Positions 23,950 through 33,292 are shown, numbered from the stretch's first letter. The stretch: DNA of 64,000 nt from Collimonas fungivorans Ter331 (GCF_000221045.1 NC_015856.1:1397317-1461316); one strand, 5' to 3'. Notes: generated by a model not told the origin, from the letters alone. Translations and numbers: made by a program.

Positions 23950-26082
23950 CTATTCGAAGTGTTTGCCTTGTTCCGCCATTTTCACCAGTATCGCGGCCGG
24001 TGCGAAATAACTGCCGAACTGCTCTGATAGCTGGTTCGCGCGCCGGACAAAATTAGCGACGCCGTAGGCGTTGATGTATTGCAGGGCGCCGCCCTGGAAC
24101 GGTGCGAATCCCCAGCCGAAAATGCTGCCGATATTGGCGTCGGCGACGGTCAGCACTACCTGTTCCTCATAACACTTTGCGGCTTCGTTGGCCTGCACAA
24201 ACATCAAACGTTCGATCAAGTCCTTTTGCGGCAGCTGCGTGGCTGCGAGCGGGAAGGCCTGCTGCAGGCCGGGCCACAGGTGCTTGCTTTCGTTTTCTGG
24301 ATAATCATAAAATCCCTTGCCGGCTTTTTTGCCTTTGCGGTCGAGCTGGGTCACCATTTTTTCCAGCCCGGCATCGGCCGGATGGCCGGCGAAAGGTTTG
24401 CCGGCTTCGGCGAAATCCTTGCGCGTCTGTTGCAGGATATGCAGCGACAAGGACAGGCTGACTTCATCGTGCACTGCCAGCGGCCCCACCGGCATGCCGG
24501 CCTGCAAGCCCGCCATCTCGATGGCGCGCGGATGCTGGCCTTCCATCAGCAATTTCAAGCCTTCCATCACATAGGTGCCGAATACGCGCGAGGTGTAGAA
24601 GCCGCGTGAATCGTGGACTACGATCGGTGTTTTCTTGATCTGCTGCACGTAGTCGAAACCGCGCGCCAGGGTTTGCTGGCTGGTCTGCCGGCCGACGATG
24701 ATTTCGACCAGCGGCATCTTGTCCACCGGCGAGAAGAAATGCAGGCCGATGAAATTTTCCGGCCGTACGCTGGCCTGCGCCAGGCCGGTGATCGGCAGGG
24801 TAGAGGTGTTCGAGGCAAACACTGCGTCGGCGCTGATCAGCGCTTCGGTTTTGCGGGTCACTGTTGCCTTGACCTCGCGGTCTTCAAACACCGCCTCGAT
24901 AATCAGGTCGCAGCTTGCCAGGTCGCCGAAATCCACGGTCGGCCTGATGCGATCCAGCAGGGCTTGCTTGCCTTCCGCGGTTTGCTGCTTGCGCTTGATC
25001 GCCTTGTCGAGCAGCTTGCTGGAATAGTCCTTGCCGTTTTCGGCGGTTTCCAGGCTGTTGTCCAGCAACACCACTTGTATGCCGGCCTTGGCCGAGGCAT
25101 AGGCGATGCCGGCGCCCATCATGCCGGCGCCGAGTATGCCTACCTTGCTGACCTTGGATGGCGCGATGCCTTCCGGGCGCGACTTGCCCTTGTTGATGGC
25201 GTTCAGCTGGAACCACAAGGTGCCGATCATGTTCTTGGCGACCGGCGACAAGGCGCAGTTGACGAAGTAGCGCGATTCGATTTCGCAGCCGGTATCGAAA
25301 TCGACGATGCCGCCTTCGAATACGCAGCTCATGATGTTGGTCGCCGCAGGATAATTGCCATGGGTCTTGGCGCTTGCCATGGACGGCGCAATCGCCCACA
25401 GCTGGCCGTTGCCCGGGCTGCGCGAGTCGCCGCCGGGCCAGCGGAATTTCTTGTCGTCCCACGGCTGCTTGGCCTTGGGATTGGCCAGGCACCAGGCTTT
25501 GGCCTTGGCCAGCAAGTCTTCCCTGTCGCTCGCCAGTTCCTGGATGATGCCTTGCTGCAGCGCTTCTTCGGCGCGCAGCTCCTTGCCTTCCAACATCAGC
25601 TGCAGCGCGCCCTGGATGCCGATCATGCGCGGCAGGCGTTGTGTGCCGCCGCCGCCCGGCAGCAGGCCGAGCTTGACTTCCGGCAGGCCGAACTTGGCTT
25701 TCGGATTGTTGATGGCGATGCGGTGATGGCAGGCCAGCGCCAGCTCCAGGCCGCCGCCCAGCGCGGTGCCGTTCAGCGCGGCCACCACCGGCCGGCCGCA
25801 TAGTTCGAGGCGGCGCAGGAAACCTTTGAATTGCTGCACCAGGTCGAAGGCTGTTTGCGCCTCAGTAATCTGGAACAGTTTTTCGATATCGGCGCCGGCC
25901 ACGAAATCCGCCTTGCCTGAGGTAATGATGACGCCGGCGATAGCCGGGTCGGCTTCGATGGCGGCGATCGCCTCCATGAACGGCGCGGTCAGCGCTTCGT
26001 TCAATACATTCATCGACCGTCCTGGCATGTCCAGGGTCAGGGTCACGATATTGTCGCCGTCTTTTTGAAAATTTACGCTCAT
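23950..26082 (-). CDS. Multifunctional enoyl-CoA hydratase / 3-hydroxyacyl-CoA dehydrogenase
   Basis: The 710-residue fatty acid oxidation alpha subunit has an N-terminal crotonase domain (about 1-200; ALNGTALGGGLELALACHHR and GLPEVKLGLLPGGGGTQRLP). A linker follows, then an NAD-binding 3-hydroxyacyl-CoA dehydrogenase (GILGAGMMGAGIAYASAKAG, then FIGLHFFSPVDKMPLVE). It ends in the C-terminal dehydrogenase helical domain with DSRGFYTSRVFGTYVMEG. It hydrates enoyl-CoA and oxidises (3S)-hydroxyacyl-CoA. It follows the thiolase by 17 bp in one operon, an order seen for FadI/FadJ-like pairs. FadB and FadJ cannot be told apart here. Confidence 0.92.
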   Translation of the reverse strand: MSVNFQKDGDNIVTLTLDMPGRSMNVLNEALTAPFMEAIAAIEADPAIAGVIITSGKADFVAGADIEKLFQITEAQTAFDLVQQFKGFLRRLELCGRPVVAALNGTALGGGLELALACHHRIAINNPKAKFGLPEVKLGLLPGGGGTQRLPRMIGIQGALQLMLEGKELRAEEALQQGIIQELASDREDLLAKAKAWCLANPKAKQPWDDKKFRWPGGDSRSPGNGQLWAIAPSMASAKTHGNYPAATNIMSCVFEGGIVDFDTGCEIESRYFVNCALSPVAKNMIGTLWFQLNAINKGKSRPEGIAPSKVSKVGILGAGMMGAGIAYASAKAGIQVVLLDNSLETAENGKDYSSKLLDKAIKRKQQTAEGKQALLDRIRPTVDFGDLASCDLIIEAVFEDREVKATVTRKTEALISADAVFASNTSTLPITGLAQASVRPENFIGLHFFSPVDKMPLVEIIVGRQTSQQTLARGFDYVQQIKKTPIVVHDSRGFYTSRVFGTYVMEGLKLLMEGQHPRAIEMAGLQAGMPVGPLAVHDEVSLSLSLHILQQTRKDFAEAGKPFAGHPADAGLEKMVTQLDRKGKKAGKGFYDYPENESKHLWPGLQQAFPLAATQLPQKDLIERLMFVQANEAAKCYEEQVVLTVADANIGSIFGWGFAPFQGGALQYINAYGVANFVRRANQLSEQFGSYFAPAAILVKMAEQGKHFE

Positions 26083-26099
26083 GATCTGGATCCAGTCTG

Positions 26100-27305
26100 T
26101 TAGACACGTTCAATGATGGTGGCGATGCCCATGCCGCCGCCCACGCACAGCGAGATCAGGGCAGTCTTCTTGCCGCTGCGCTCCAGCTCGTCGAGCGCGG
26201 TGCCGAGGATCATGGCGCCAGTTGCGCCCAGCGGATGGCCCATGGCGATCGAGCCGCCGTTGACGTTGACCCGCGCCGGATCGATCTCCAGGTCGCGGAT
26301 GGCGCGCATCACGACTGCGGCAAACGCTTCATTGATTTCAAACAGGTCGATGTCCTTGGCCGACATCTTGGCCTTGGCCAGCGCTTTGCGCGCAGCCGGA
26401 GCGATGCCGGTCAGCATGATGGTTGGCTCCGAGCCGGTGACGGCAGTGGCGACAATCCGAGCGCGCGGCTTCAGTCCCAGCTTCTGCCCCATCTCCTTGC
26501 TGCCGACCAGCACCAGCGCGGCGCCGTCGACGATGCCGGAAGAATTGCCGGCGTGGTGCACATGGTTGATTTTTTCGACGGTGGTGTACTTGCGCAGCGC
26601 GGTGGCGTCGAAACCCATCTGGCCGATCTGCTCGAAAGCGGGATTCAAGGCCGCCAGGTTTTCGATGGTGGTCTGGGCGCGGATGTATTCATCGTGGTCC
26701 AGCACTACCAGGCCGTTGAGGTCGGTCACCGGCACCAGCGATTTTTTGAAATAACCTTCGGCGCGCGCATGGGCCGCCTTTTTCTGTGACTGCAGGGCAA
26801 AGTTGTCGACATCGCTGCGCGAGAAATTTTCCAGCGTCGCGATCAGGTCGGCCCCTATGCCTTGCGGCGCAAAGCCGGTGACCTGGTTGACCCGCGGGTC
26901 CATGAACCAGGCCCCGCCGTCCGAACCCATGGCCCAGCGCGACATGCTTTCGACGCCGCCGGCCACCACCAGCTGCTCTTGGCCGGACATGACTTTCATC
27001 GCCGCCAGGTTGACCGATTCCAGGCCGGAAGCGCAAAAGCGCGATTGCGTCACGCCCGCCACCGACTGGTCCCAGCCGGCATACAGCACCGCGGTGCGGG
27101 CGATATCGGCGCCTTGCTCGCCGACCGGCGTCACGCAGCCGAGCACGACGTCGTCGACCTGCGAAGTATCGAGGCGGTTGCGCTGCTCCAGCGCCTGCAG
27201 CAGCTGGGCCAGCAGGTTGACCGGCGTGACCTGGTGCAGGCTGCCGTCTTTCTTGCCCTTGCCGCGCGGGGTCCGTACGGAATCGAAAATATAGGCTTCA
27301 GTCAT
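26100..27305 (-). CDS. Acetyl-CoA acyltransferase (thiolase)
   Basis: The 401-residue thiolase has nucleophile Cys in [17 protein letters not shown], the His motif GHPLGATGA and the second Cys in [12 protein letters not shown]. It cleaves 3-ketoacyl-CoA and works with the multifunctional enzyme encoded 17 bp downstream. The promoter region contains operator site C, 22 nt before the start codon, facing the divergent tetR gene. Confidence 0.93.
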   Translation of the reverse strand: MTEAYIFDSVRTPRGKGKKDGSLHQVTPVNLLAQLLQALEQRNRLDTSQVDDVVLGCVTPVGEQGADIARTAVLYAGWDQSVAGVTQSRFCASGLESVNLAAMKVMSGQEQLVVAGGVESMSRWAMGSDGGAWFMDPRVNQVTGFAPQGIGADLIATLENFSRSDVDNFALQSQKKAAHARAEGYFKKSLVPVTDLNGLVVLDHDEYIRAQTTIENLAALNPAFEQIGQMGFDATALRKYTTVEKINHVHHAGNSSGIVDGAALVLVGSKEMGQKLGLKPRARIVATAVTGSEPTIMLTGIAPAARKALAKAKMSAKDIDLFEINEAFAAVVMRAIRDLEIDPARVNVNGGSIAMGHPLGATGAMILGTALDELERSGKKTALISLCVGGGMGIATIIERV

Positions 27306-27327
27306 AGCGTCTCCGGCTTGTATGTTC

Positions 27328-27345
27328 TAGTAATTAAAATTACAC
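27328..27345. promoter_or_regulatory. TetR-type operator candidate, site C
   Basis: TAGTAAT-TAAA-ATTACAC lies between the divergent thiolase and tetR genes, 22 nt upstream of the thiolase ATG. Spacing and arms match sites B and D. Confidence 0.7.
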
Positions 27346-27450
27346 TTAGCTTGATGCTGATTCATCCTGAATGCCACTGTAGTTAAAGCAGCAGCCAGCG
27401 TCAATTGGTAATCCACTCTAAACCTGGGCGGAAATAGGCTGCCGATTCAA

Positions 27451-27468
27451 TAGTAATATTAATTACAC
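27451..27468. promoter_or_regulatory. TetR-type operator candidate, site D
   Basis: TAGTAAT-ATTA-ATTACAC lies 25 nt upstream of the tetR start, so it would give autoregulation. The left and right arms are identical to those of site C. Confidence 0.7.
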
Positions 27469-27493
27469 ATATGGCAAAACCATAACAAAATCT

Positions 27494-28117
27494 ATGGCTT
27501 CGGAAAAACAGAAAATCATATTGGATCGCGCCTTGCTCAAGCCCTTGATCAGGCAGCGGATAGAAAACACCGTGCTGGACTTGTTTTCGGAACGCGAATT
27601 CCATAGCGTCGCCTACGGTGAGATCGCCAGCGCCGCCAGCGTCTCCCTGCAAACCATCTATAAATACTACGGCAGCAAGGAAGCATTGTTGTTTGCCTGC
27701 CTGGAAACCTGGCTGGGTACGCTGGCTTCGCGCATGCTCGATCACCTGCAAGGCATCGAGAGCTGCCAGGACAAGCTGCGCAAGGTGTTCTGGGTGGTGC
27801 TGGATTTTTTCGACCGCAATCCCAAGGTCAGCCAGCTCATCATGAGTTCGCTGCAGATCAGCGCCTGGGGACGCGACCGTACTTTCCGCCAGCCGGAAAT
27901 GATGGAAGTGCTGATGAAGACCCTGACCGATGGCAGGGCGCAAGGCGTGCTGACCGATGAAGTGGATGAAAAAATCCTGCTGGACTATTTCATCGGCATC
28001 CTGGAAAGGCTGGTGCACATGCACACCATGCGCGGCGAAAAAGAAGCGCTGGCGTTGCAGGCGAATGCGCTGTTCAGGATGTTGTGGCGGGCGATCGCGA
28101 AGCCTGAGCAACTTTAG
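27494..28117 (+). CDS. TetR-family regulator of the fatty acid genes
   Basis: The 207-residue protein has an N-terminal TetR helix-turn-helix (about residues 20-65; YGEIASAASVSLQTIYKYYG). An all-helical ligand domain of about 140 residues follows. It is divergent from the thiolase/multifunctional enzyme operon. The shared palindrome at its own promoter, at the thiolase promoter and twice upstream of the acyl-CoA dehydrogenase cluster makes it the likely repressor of all three. Acyl-CoA is the expected inducer. Its relation to known families such as PsrA or FadP needs a tree. Confidence 0.85.
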   Translation: MASEKQKIILDRALLKPLIRQRIENTVLDLFSEREFHSVAYGEIASAASVSLQTIYKYYGSKEALLFACLETWLGTLASRMLDHLQGIESCQDKLRKVFWVVLDFFDRNPKVSQLIMSSLQISAWGRDRTFRQPEMMEVLMKTLTDGRAQGVLTDEVDEKILLDYFIGILERLVHMHTMRGEKEALALQANALFRMLWRAIAKPEQL

Positions 28118-28137
28118 CCGATTTGGCTTGCAGATAA

Positions 28138-28171
28138 AAAAATAGCGCCGGCGGTAAGCGGCGCTATTTTT
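28138..28171. terminator. Bidirectional intrinsic terminator
   Basis: AAAAATAGCGCC (28138-28149) pairs with GGCGCTATTTTT (28160-28171) around a 10-nt loop. It serves the converging tetR and sodB genes. Confidence 0.88.
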
Positions 28172-28211
28172 GCGAGGTCGATAAAGTGTTTATCGATATT
28201 TACGAATTTGC

Positions 28212-28799
28212 TTATGCGAAATTCTTCGAAGCAAATTCCCAGTTCGCCAATGCCCAGAATGCTTCCAGGTATTTTGGACGGGCGTTGCGGTAGTCGATGT
28301 AGTAAGCATGTTCCCAGACGTCGACAGTAATCAGCGGTTTGGCGTCGGTGGTCAGCGGAGTGGCTGCATTGGAAGTCGACACCAGGCCGAGCGAACCGTC
28401 AGCATTCTTCACCAGCCATGCCCAGCCGGAGCCGAAAGTGCCGACCGCGGTCTTGGTCAGTTCTTCCTTGAACTTGTCGAACGAACCCCATTTTGCATTG
28501 ATCGCATCTGCCAATGCGCCGGTTGGTGCGCCGCCGCCGCCTTTGCTTTGCGGCGAAAGGCTGTTCCAGTAGAAAGTATGGTTCCAGACTTGCGCTGCAT
28601 TGTTGAAAATGCCGCCGGAAGATTTCTTGACGATCTCTTCCAGAGTAGCGTTTTCGAATTCTGTGCCCGGAACCAGGTTGTTCAGGTTGGTCACATAGGT
28701 CTGGTGATGTTTACCATAGTGGAATTCCAGGGTTTCCTTGGAGATGTGCGGAGCCAGTGCGTCCAGATCGTACGGGAGAGGCGGGAGTGTGTGTGCCAT
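28212..28799 (-). CDS. sodB: Superoxide dismutase, Fe/Mn family
   Basis: The 195-residue protein begins [20 protein letters not shown] and has metal-ligand regions [20 protein letters not shown] and [13 protein letters not shown]. The sequence pattern ([10 protein letters not shown] and GSGWAWLV) fits the iron type. It removes cytosolic superoxide. A good AAGGA box precedes the ATG. sodB next to xseA is a familiar Burkholderiales arrangement. Confidence 0.95.
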   Translation of the reverse strand: MAHTLPPLPYDLDALAPHISKETLEFHYGKHHQTYVTNLNNLVPGTEFENATLEEIVKKSSGGIFNNAAQVWNHTFYWNSLSPQSKGGGGAPTGALADAINAKWGSFDKFKEELTKTAVGTFGSGWAWLVKNADGSLGLVSTSNAATPLTTDAKPLITVDVWEHAYYIDYRNARPKYLEAFWALANWEFASKNFA

Positions 28800-28978
28800 G
28801 GTGCGTCCTTTCTATAGTTTTATTGGAATTACAAAGAAGCTGTTGCCTATACATCTAGTCATCTAGTGCCGTGAACAGATTCTGGAGAGAGCTATTGTAA
28901 AGCGCTTAGCTATTCCATGCAGCATGCTTGCGCTTTTATTCCATTCGCTATGTGACTTGCATCACAAAAAACATCCGT

Positions 28979-30340
28979 TCAATCCAGCGTCGCCTGCACG
29001 CTGTCTATGCCGACCTGGGCGCTGCCTTCGGCCAGCTGCACGGTGATTACATGGCGCGGCTGCAGCGCCTGCGGCGTCCGGATCACATGGCCCTTGGCGT
29101 CCGAGACAATGGCGTAGCCGCGTTCCAGCGTGCGTTGCGGATTCAGCAGTTCCAGCTGCGCGTTCAGCGCCGCCAATGCCTGGCGGCGATCGCGGTTTTG
29201 CGCCGCCAGCGCAGCGTTGAGGCGCCGGCTCTGTTCCAGCAGCGCGATGCGCGGCGCAATCGTGCTGGGTATTTGCGCGGCCCAGCGGGTGCGCAGGTTC
29301 AACAGTGCATGGCGCGATTGCGTCAATGGAATGCGGGTAGCGTGCAGCAGCCTGGCTTGCAGGCTTTGCAGCTTGACGCGTTCGTGGGCGATGGTGGTGG
29401 CCGGACTGCTCAGGCGCCGGCTTAGCCAGTCCAGGGTCTGGCCGGTTTCGGCCAGCCGCCGGCGCAAGGCGCGGGTCAGGTCGTCGGCATGCGTCTCCAG
29501 CGTCGCCAGCCATTCGGCGCGCGGCACTGTCGCCAGTTCGGCGGCGGCGGTCGGGGTGGCGGCGCGCAGGTCGGCGGCGAAATCGGCAATCGTGAAATCG
29601 GTTTCGTGGCCGACGCCGGAAATCACCGGCATCGGCGCGGCGACGATGGCGCGCGCTACCGCTTCGTCATTGAACGACCACAAATCTTCGATGCTGCCGC
29701 CGCCGCGGCACACCAGCAGCAGCTCGCATTCGGCGCGCGCGGCAGCGGTATTGATGGCGCGCGCGATTTTCTCCGCTGCGCCGTCGCCCTGGACCGGAGT
29801 CGGATAAAGGATCACGCGCACATGCGGCGCGCGGCGCGCCAGGGCGCTCAGGATATCGCGCAGCGCCGCCGCCTGCAGGCTGGTGACGATGCCGATGGTG
29901 CGGGCGAATGGCGGCAGCGGCCGTTTGCGGGCCGGATCGAACAAGCCTTCCGCATTGAGTTTTTCTTTCAGGCGCAAGAACGCTTCGTACAGATTGCCGA
30001 CGCCGGCGCGCCGGATCGCTTCGACGTTGAGCTGGTAGTCGCCGCGTGCGGCGTACAGCGTCACCAGCGCCCGCACTTCCACCTTGTCGCCGTCACGCGG
30101 AGTGAAGCCGGCATGCTGGGCGCGGCCCTTGAACATCACGCCGCGCACTTGCGCCGCGTCGTCTTTCAAGGTGAAGTACCAGTGGCCGGAGGCGTAGCTT
30201 TTGAAATTCGATATCTCGCCCGCCACCCAGGCCAGCGGGAAACTGCGTTCCAGCAAACGCGCCACGGCTTGATTCAAGGCGGAAACCGTCAGTACTGGCG
30301 GTCCGCTGGAACGGAGGTCGGTGTCGCTGGAGAAATTCAT
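28979..30340 (-). CDS. xseA: Exodeoxyribonuclease VII large subunit
   Basis: From the ATG at 30340 the protein has 453 residues. It has an N-terminal OB-fold ([40 protein letters not shown]), the catalytic-domain motifs [17 protein letters not shown] and [19 protein letters not shown], and a long helical C-terminal part. With XseB it degrades single-stranded DNA. The frame is open to 30508; ATGs at 30391 and 30508 lack ribosome sites, whereas 30340 has GGAAAG upstream. The xseB gene is not in the window. Confidence 0.93.
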   Translation of the reverse strand: MNFSSDTDLRSSGPPVLTVSALNQAVARLLERSFPLAWVAGEISNFKSYASGHWYFTLKDDAAQVRGVMFKGRAQHAGFTPRDGDKVEVRALVTLYAARGDYQLNVEAIRRAGVGNLYEAFLRLKEKLNAEGLFDPARKRPLPPFARTIGIVTSLQAAALRDILSALARRAPHVRVILYPTPVQGDGAAEKIARAINTAAARAECELLLVCRGGGSIEDLWSFNDEAVARAIVAAPMPVISGVGHETDFTIADFAADLRAATPTAAAELATVPRAEWLATLETHADDLTRALRRRLAETGQTLDWLSRRLSSPATTIAHERVKLQSLQARLLHATRIPLTQSRHALLNLRTRWAAQIPSTIAPRIALLEQSRRLNAALAAQNRDRRQALAALNAQLELLNPQRTLERGYAIVSDAKGHVIRTPQALQPRHVITVQLAEGSAQVGIDSVQATLD

Positions 30341-30431
30341 ACGGGCTTTCCGGGGTTCTTTATTGGCGCGTGATTTGCTGGAGCTTGCCATTGTAAAGCA
30401 CGGTCGCTGATCATCAATGGAAAAGCGAAAC

Positions 30432-30499
30432 AAATCAAAGGCTTGCCCGGATTGCAGTGCGCTTGCGCACAAGCTTATCCACAAATTCTGTGGGTAACT
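30432..30499 (+). repeat. DnaA-box dyad repeat, copy 1
   Basis: The unit runs from AAATCAAAGGCTT through GTGCGCTTGCGCACAAG to a dyad: TTATCCACA (30475-30483, an exact DnaA consensus box), AATTC, then TGTGGGTAA (30489-30497, one mismatch on the other strand). Copy 2 follows about 150 bp later. Confidence 0.75.
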
Positions 30500-30646
30500 G
30501 CGGGTCAACAGGAACTTGTGGATATCCGCAGGCCTGGCTATGGCAAAACGGCTAGGAAAGATCCGCGAAAATCGTCATCGCTATCCGTAAACTGCTGTTT
30601 GAGGCGCATTTGCACCTGCCGCCAACAGTAGTGAAAAGATGTTTCC

Positions 30647-30714
30647 AATCAAGGACTTCTCGTGAATCCAGTGCGCTTGTGCACAAAGTTATCCCCAAAA
30701 TCTGTGGAGAACTT
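30647..30714 (+). repeat. DnaA-box dyad repeat, copy 2
   Basis: This unit has the same length (68 bp) and order as copy 1: AATCAAGGACTT, CCAGTGCGCTTGTGCACAAAG, then TTATCCCCA (30689-30697), a 5-nt spacer and TGTGGAGAA (30703-30711), ending in CTT. Confidence 0.7.
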
Positions 30715-30738
30715 TGCCGGCGCGGGGAAGGGGGCGTT

Positions 30739-30841
30739 GCATGTTTTTGATGCAGCGCTAAAAAAACCTTTCAAATCATCGGCTTAAGCTTAGAGTTAGG
30801 CACTTGTCCACAATCTTGTTCACATAATATGTGTGGAACTT
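30739..30841 (+). repeat. 103-bp direct repeat, left copy (flanks the esterase gene)
   Basis: It begins GCATGTTTTTGATGCAGC and ends in a 39-bp block (30803-30841) with TTGTCCACA and TGTGGAACTT that matches 32056-32094 with a single mismatch. The whole 103-bp unit aligns without gaps to 31992-32094. Its right part belongs to the same family as copies 1 and 2. Confidence 0.85.
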
Positions 30842-30865
30842 CGGACTGATGGTGCCGGATACGTA

Positions 30866-31813
30866 TCAGGCTGTTTTTGTCCAGCCGTTATGCGTCGTCC
30901 AGGCTTCGAACAAGCCCGGCCAGGCATGCGGCTGGCTGCCCGGTTTTCCCAGTCCCCAGCCATGTCCGCCATCCTGGAACACATGCATTTCCGCCGGGAT
31001 CTGCGCGGCCTTGAGCGCGTTGAACATCAGCAGGCTGTTCTGGATCGGCGCAATCGGATCGTCCGCGGCTTGCGCCAGGAAGGTTGGCGGCATGCGGCTG
31101 GCGACATGCCGTTCCACCGAGAATTCTTCGCTGGCCGCAAGGTCCGGGTGCTTGCCGATAATTTCACGGCGCGAGCGCGTGTTGTCGTAAGGCGGCATGA
31201 AAGTAAGCACGGGATAGATCAATCCGGCGAAATCGGGGCGCGCGGAAAACTGGTCGGCGGCGTCGATGGCCTGGTAGCGCCGGGCATCCGGTTCCGCCGC
31301 CGTGGTTCCCGCCAGATGGCCGCCGGCGGAAAAGCCGAGGATGCCGATGCGGTTGGCCGCCAGTTCATGCTTCGGCGCCAATGCCCGGATCAGGCGCATG
31401 GCGCGCTGGCCATCCTGGAACGGTGCGATGTTCGACCAGCCTTCGCCGGGCAAACGATAGACCAGTTCGAATACGGTGACGCCAAGCGATTGCAGCCACT
31501 GGGCTGCCGGGATGCTTTCGCTGCCTCGCTCGATATGCCCGTAACCGCCGCCGGCAATCACCAACACGGCGCTGCCGTCGGGCCGCTCGGGACGATAGAC
31601 CACCAGGCGCGGACGGGAGATGTTGGTGACCGAGCCTTTGGCATTGGCCTGTTCCGGTCCTGCGGGGCCATTACCTCCCGGCGGTTTGGGCCAAAGAGGA
31701 ATTTCCTGTGGTTCCGCGGAGGAGGTTGCCGCGTAAAGCGCACGCGGAGCGATCAGCGCCGATGCTCCCAGGAAGCCCATTCCTAACAGGGTCCGCCGTT
31801 TTATGTTGTCCAT
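30866..31813 (-). CDS. Tat-exported alpha/beta-hydrolase (acetyl-esterase-like)
   Basis: The 315-residue protein starts with a twin-arginine-type signal (MDNIKRRTLLGMGFLGASAL, then IAPRALYA). The mature part carries an oxyanion loop (VIAGGGYGHIERG), the nucleophile elbow GILGFSAGGHLAG, an acidic residue in LAQAADDPIAP and His in QDGGHGWG. The nearest remembered relatives are BD-FAE or xylan/acetyl esterases that de-esterify plant polysaccharides. It lies between 103-bp direct repeats and between xseA and exbB, genes that are usually closer together in Burkholderiales, so it may be an insertion. Confidence 0.8.
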   Translation of the reverse strand: MDNIKRRTLLGMGFLGASALIAPRALYAATSSAEPQEIPLWPKPPGGNGPAGPEQANAKGSVTNISRPRLVVYRPERPDGSAVLVIAGGGYGHIERGSESIPAAQWLQSLGVTVFELVYRLPGEGWSNIAPFQDGQRAMRLIRALAPKHELAANRIGILGFSAGGHLAGTTAAEPDARRYQAIDAADQFSARPDFAGLIYPVLTFMPPYDNTRSRREIIGKHPDLAASEEFSVERHVASRMPPTFLAQAADDPIAPIQNSLLMFNALKAAQIPAEMHVFQDGGHGWGLGKPGSQPHAWPGLFEAWTTHNGWTKTA

Positions 31814-32258
31814 GTCAAAGTCCCATTGAAATTGCTGATGTGGTTACGCCACTGATAATAAGAGGGCGATAGGCCAACGTAAAATATAACAAGCCGTTAA
31901 CTTTGGCGTGCCGGCAGGCGGACACACTGCCGGCTGTGCAACATTTTCTTGCCGAGGCCGGCCGTTTTGCCAAAGCTGACGGATAAAATCTGCACGTTTT
32001 TGATGCAGCACAAAAAAGTCCTTTGAAATCATGGACTTCGCGGCTGAGTCCGGGACTTGTCCACAATCTTGTTCACATAAAATGTGTGGAACTTGCAGTC
32101 TCGCTTAAGCGCTATCAAATTAACCGTAAAAATTTCCGTCCCGCAACGCTTGTCGCCCTTGCTCACAAGCCTTCAACAAGTTACATTCTGCATCCATGCT
32201 GATGAACCCCTCATCCGCATTTGCCGATATTGAATGCGATTTCACCAAGGAGTTTCTT
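31814..32258. other. Intergenic region between the esterase and exbB
   Basis: This 445-bp stretch has no supported gene. It holds the esterase promoter side, the right copy of the 103-bp repeat and the exbB upstream region. I see no convincing sigma-70 promoter or terminator. Confidence 0.6.
31992..32094 (+). repeat. 103-bp direct repeat, right copy
   Basis: It aligns end to end with 30739-30841. The last 39 bp differ at one position and the middle is more diverged. It includes TTGTCCACA (32057-32065) and TGTGGAACT (32085-32093), near matches to DnaA boxes on opposite strands. Confidence 0.85.
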
Positions 32259-32864
32259 TTGTTTGCCATTATTCAAGCTGCGGGCTGGCCGATCTGGCTG
32301 TTGCTGATTGCCTCCATCATTGCCACCGCATTGATTATCGAACGTCTGGTTTACCTGCGCCGGCCGCGCATCCTGCCGCCGCAGCTGCTGCAGGAAGTGA
32401 TACGGGTTTATCACAACGGCAAGGTCAATAAGGAAGTCCTGACCAACCTGGAAACCAACTCGCCGCTGGGCCGGGTGCTGGCTGCCGGCCTGCGTAATGT
32501 CGATGCGCCGCGCGAGCTGATGAAAGAATCGATCGAGGAAGCCGGTCAGGCCACCGCGCATGAACTGGAGCGTTTCCTGACCACGCTTGGCACGATTGCC
32601 TCGCTGGCGCCGCTGATGGGCTTGTTTGGCACCGTGGTCGGCATGATTGAAATCTTTGGCGCGACCAATGGCGCCGGCGCCGATCCGGCGCAGCTGGGCC
32701 ACGGCATTTCGGTGGCCTTGTACAACACCGGTTTCGGCCTGGCGATCGCCATGCCGGCGCTGATTTTCTACCGCCATTTCCGCGCCCTGGTGGATGGCTT
32801 CGTGGTTGACATGGAGCAGCAGGCTGTGAAATTTGTCGATACCGTTCACGGCGCACGCAAATGA
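32259..32864 (+). CDS. exbB: ExbB/TolQ/MotA-family proton channel
   Basis: The 201-residue protein has three hydrophobic segments and the ExbB/TolQ core (TLGTIASLAPLMGLFGTVVG, then SVALYNTGFGLAIAMPALIFY). I start at the TTG at 32259 because AAGGAG at 32247-32252 is ideally spaced 6 nt from it; the ATG at 32196 lacks a site. With ExbD it uses the proton gradient to drive TonB- or Tol-type envelope work. No tonB gene is adjacent. Its stop overlaps the exbD start by 4 nt. Confidence 0.88.
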   Translation: MFAIIQAAGWPIWLLLIASIIATALIIERLVYLRRPRILPPQLLQEVIRVYHNGKVNKEVLTNLETNSPLGRVLAAGLRNVDAPRELMKESIEEAGQATAHELERFLTTLGTIASLAPLMGLFGTVVGMIEIFGATNGAGADPAQLGHGISVALYNTGFGLAIAMPALIFYRHFRALVDGFVVDMEQQAVKFVDTVHGARK

Positions 32865-33292
32865 ACTTCCGCAAAGGCAAGGGTCGCGACGACCCGGAAA
32901 TCAACCTGATTCCGTTTATCGACGTCTTGCTGGTAATCGTCATTTTCCTGATGGTGACTACCAGCTACAGCAAATTCACCGCGCTGCAAATCACCTTGCC
33001 GACGGCCGACGCCGACAAGGCAATGGTGCAGCCGCAGGAAATCAACGTCGCTGTCAGTCCGCAAGGGCAGTACGCGGTCAACAATGTCCAGGTCTCGTCC
33101 AAGGATGCGGCATCGCTGGCGCTCGACCTCAAGAATGCGGTGCAAGCTGACGGCGCCAAGGGCGACCCGGTGGTGATCATCAACGCCGACGCCATGGCTA
33201 CCCACCAGACCGTGATCAACGTGCTGGAAGCGGCGCGCCTGGCCGGTTTCGACAAGATCACGTTTGCTGCCCAGACTAGTGGCCACAAATAA
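32861..33292 (+). CDS. exbD: ExbD/TolR-family biopolymer transport protein
   Basis: The 143-residue protein has a short cytoplasmic N-terminus, then a single TM helix with the essential Asp in INLIPFIDVLLVIVIFLMVT. A periplasmic domain of about 100 residues follows. The ATG overlaps the exbB stop (ATGA), so the two are translationally coupled. It is the partner of ExbB in the proton-driven motor. Confidence 0.92.
   Translation: MNFRKGKGRDDPEINLIPFIDVLLVIVIFLMVTTSYSKFTALQITLPTADADKAMVQPQEINVAVSPQGQYAVNNVQVSSKDAASLALDLKNAVQADGAKGDPVVIINADAMATHQTVINVLEAARLAGFDKITFAAQTSGHK

Larger units (their letters stand above)
30341..30865. other. Intergenic region rich in DnaA-box-like dyads
   Basis: This 525-bp gap contains no supported gene. 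It holds three units of a repeat family built around TTATCCACA-like dyads, listed separately. Further isolated matches such as TGTGGATAT at 30517-30525 are present. Confidence 0.7.

Noticed and set aside
30471-32094. Replication origin
   Set aside because: DnaA-box-like dyads are present, but there is no dnaA, dnaN, gyrB, rpmH or parAB nearby and no clear AT-rich unwinding region.
30739-32094. Composite transposon or IS around the esterase
   Set aside because: The flanking 103-bp repeats are direct, and no transposase, terminal inverted repeats or target duplications are visible.
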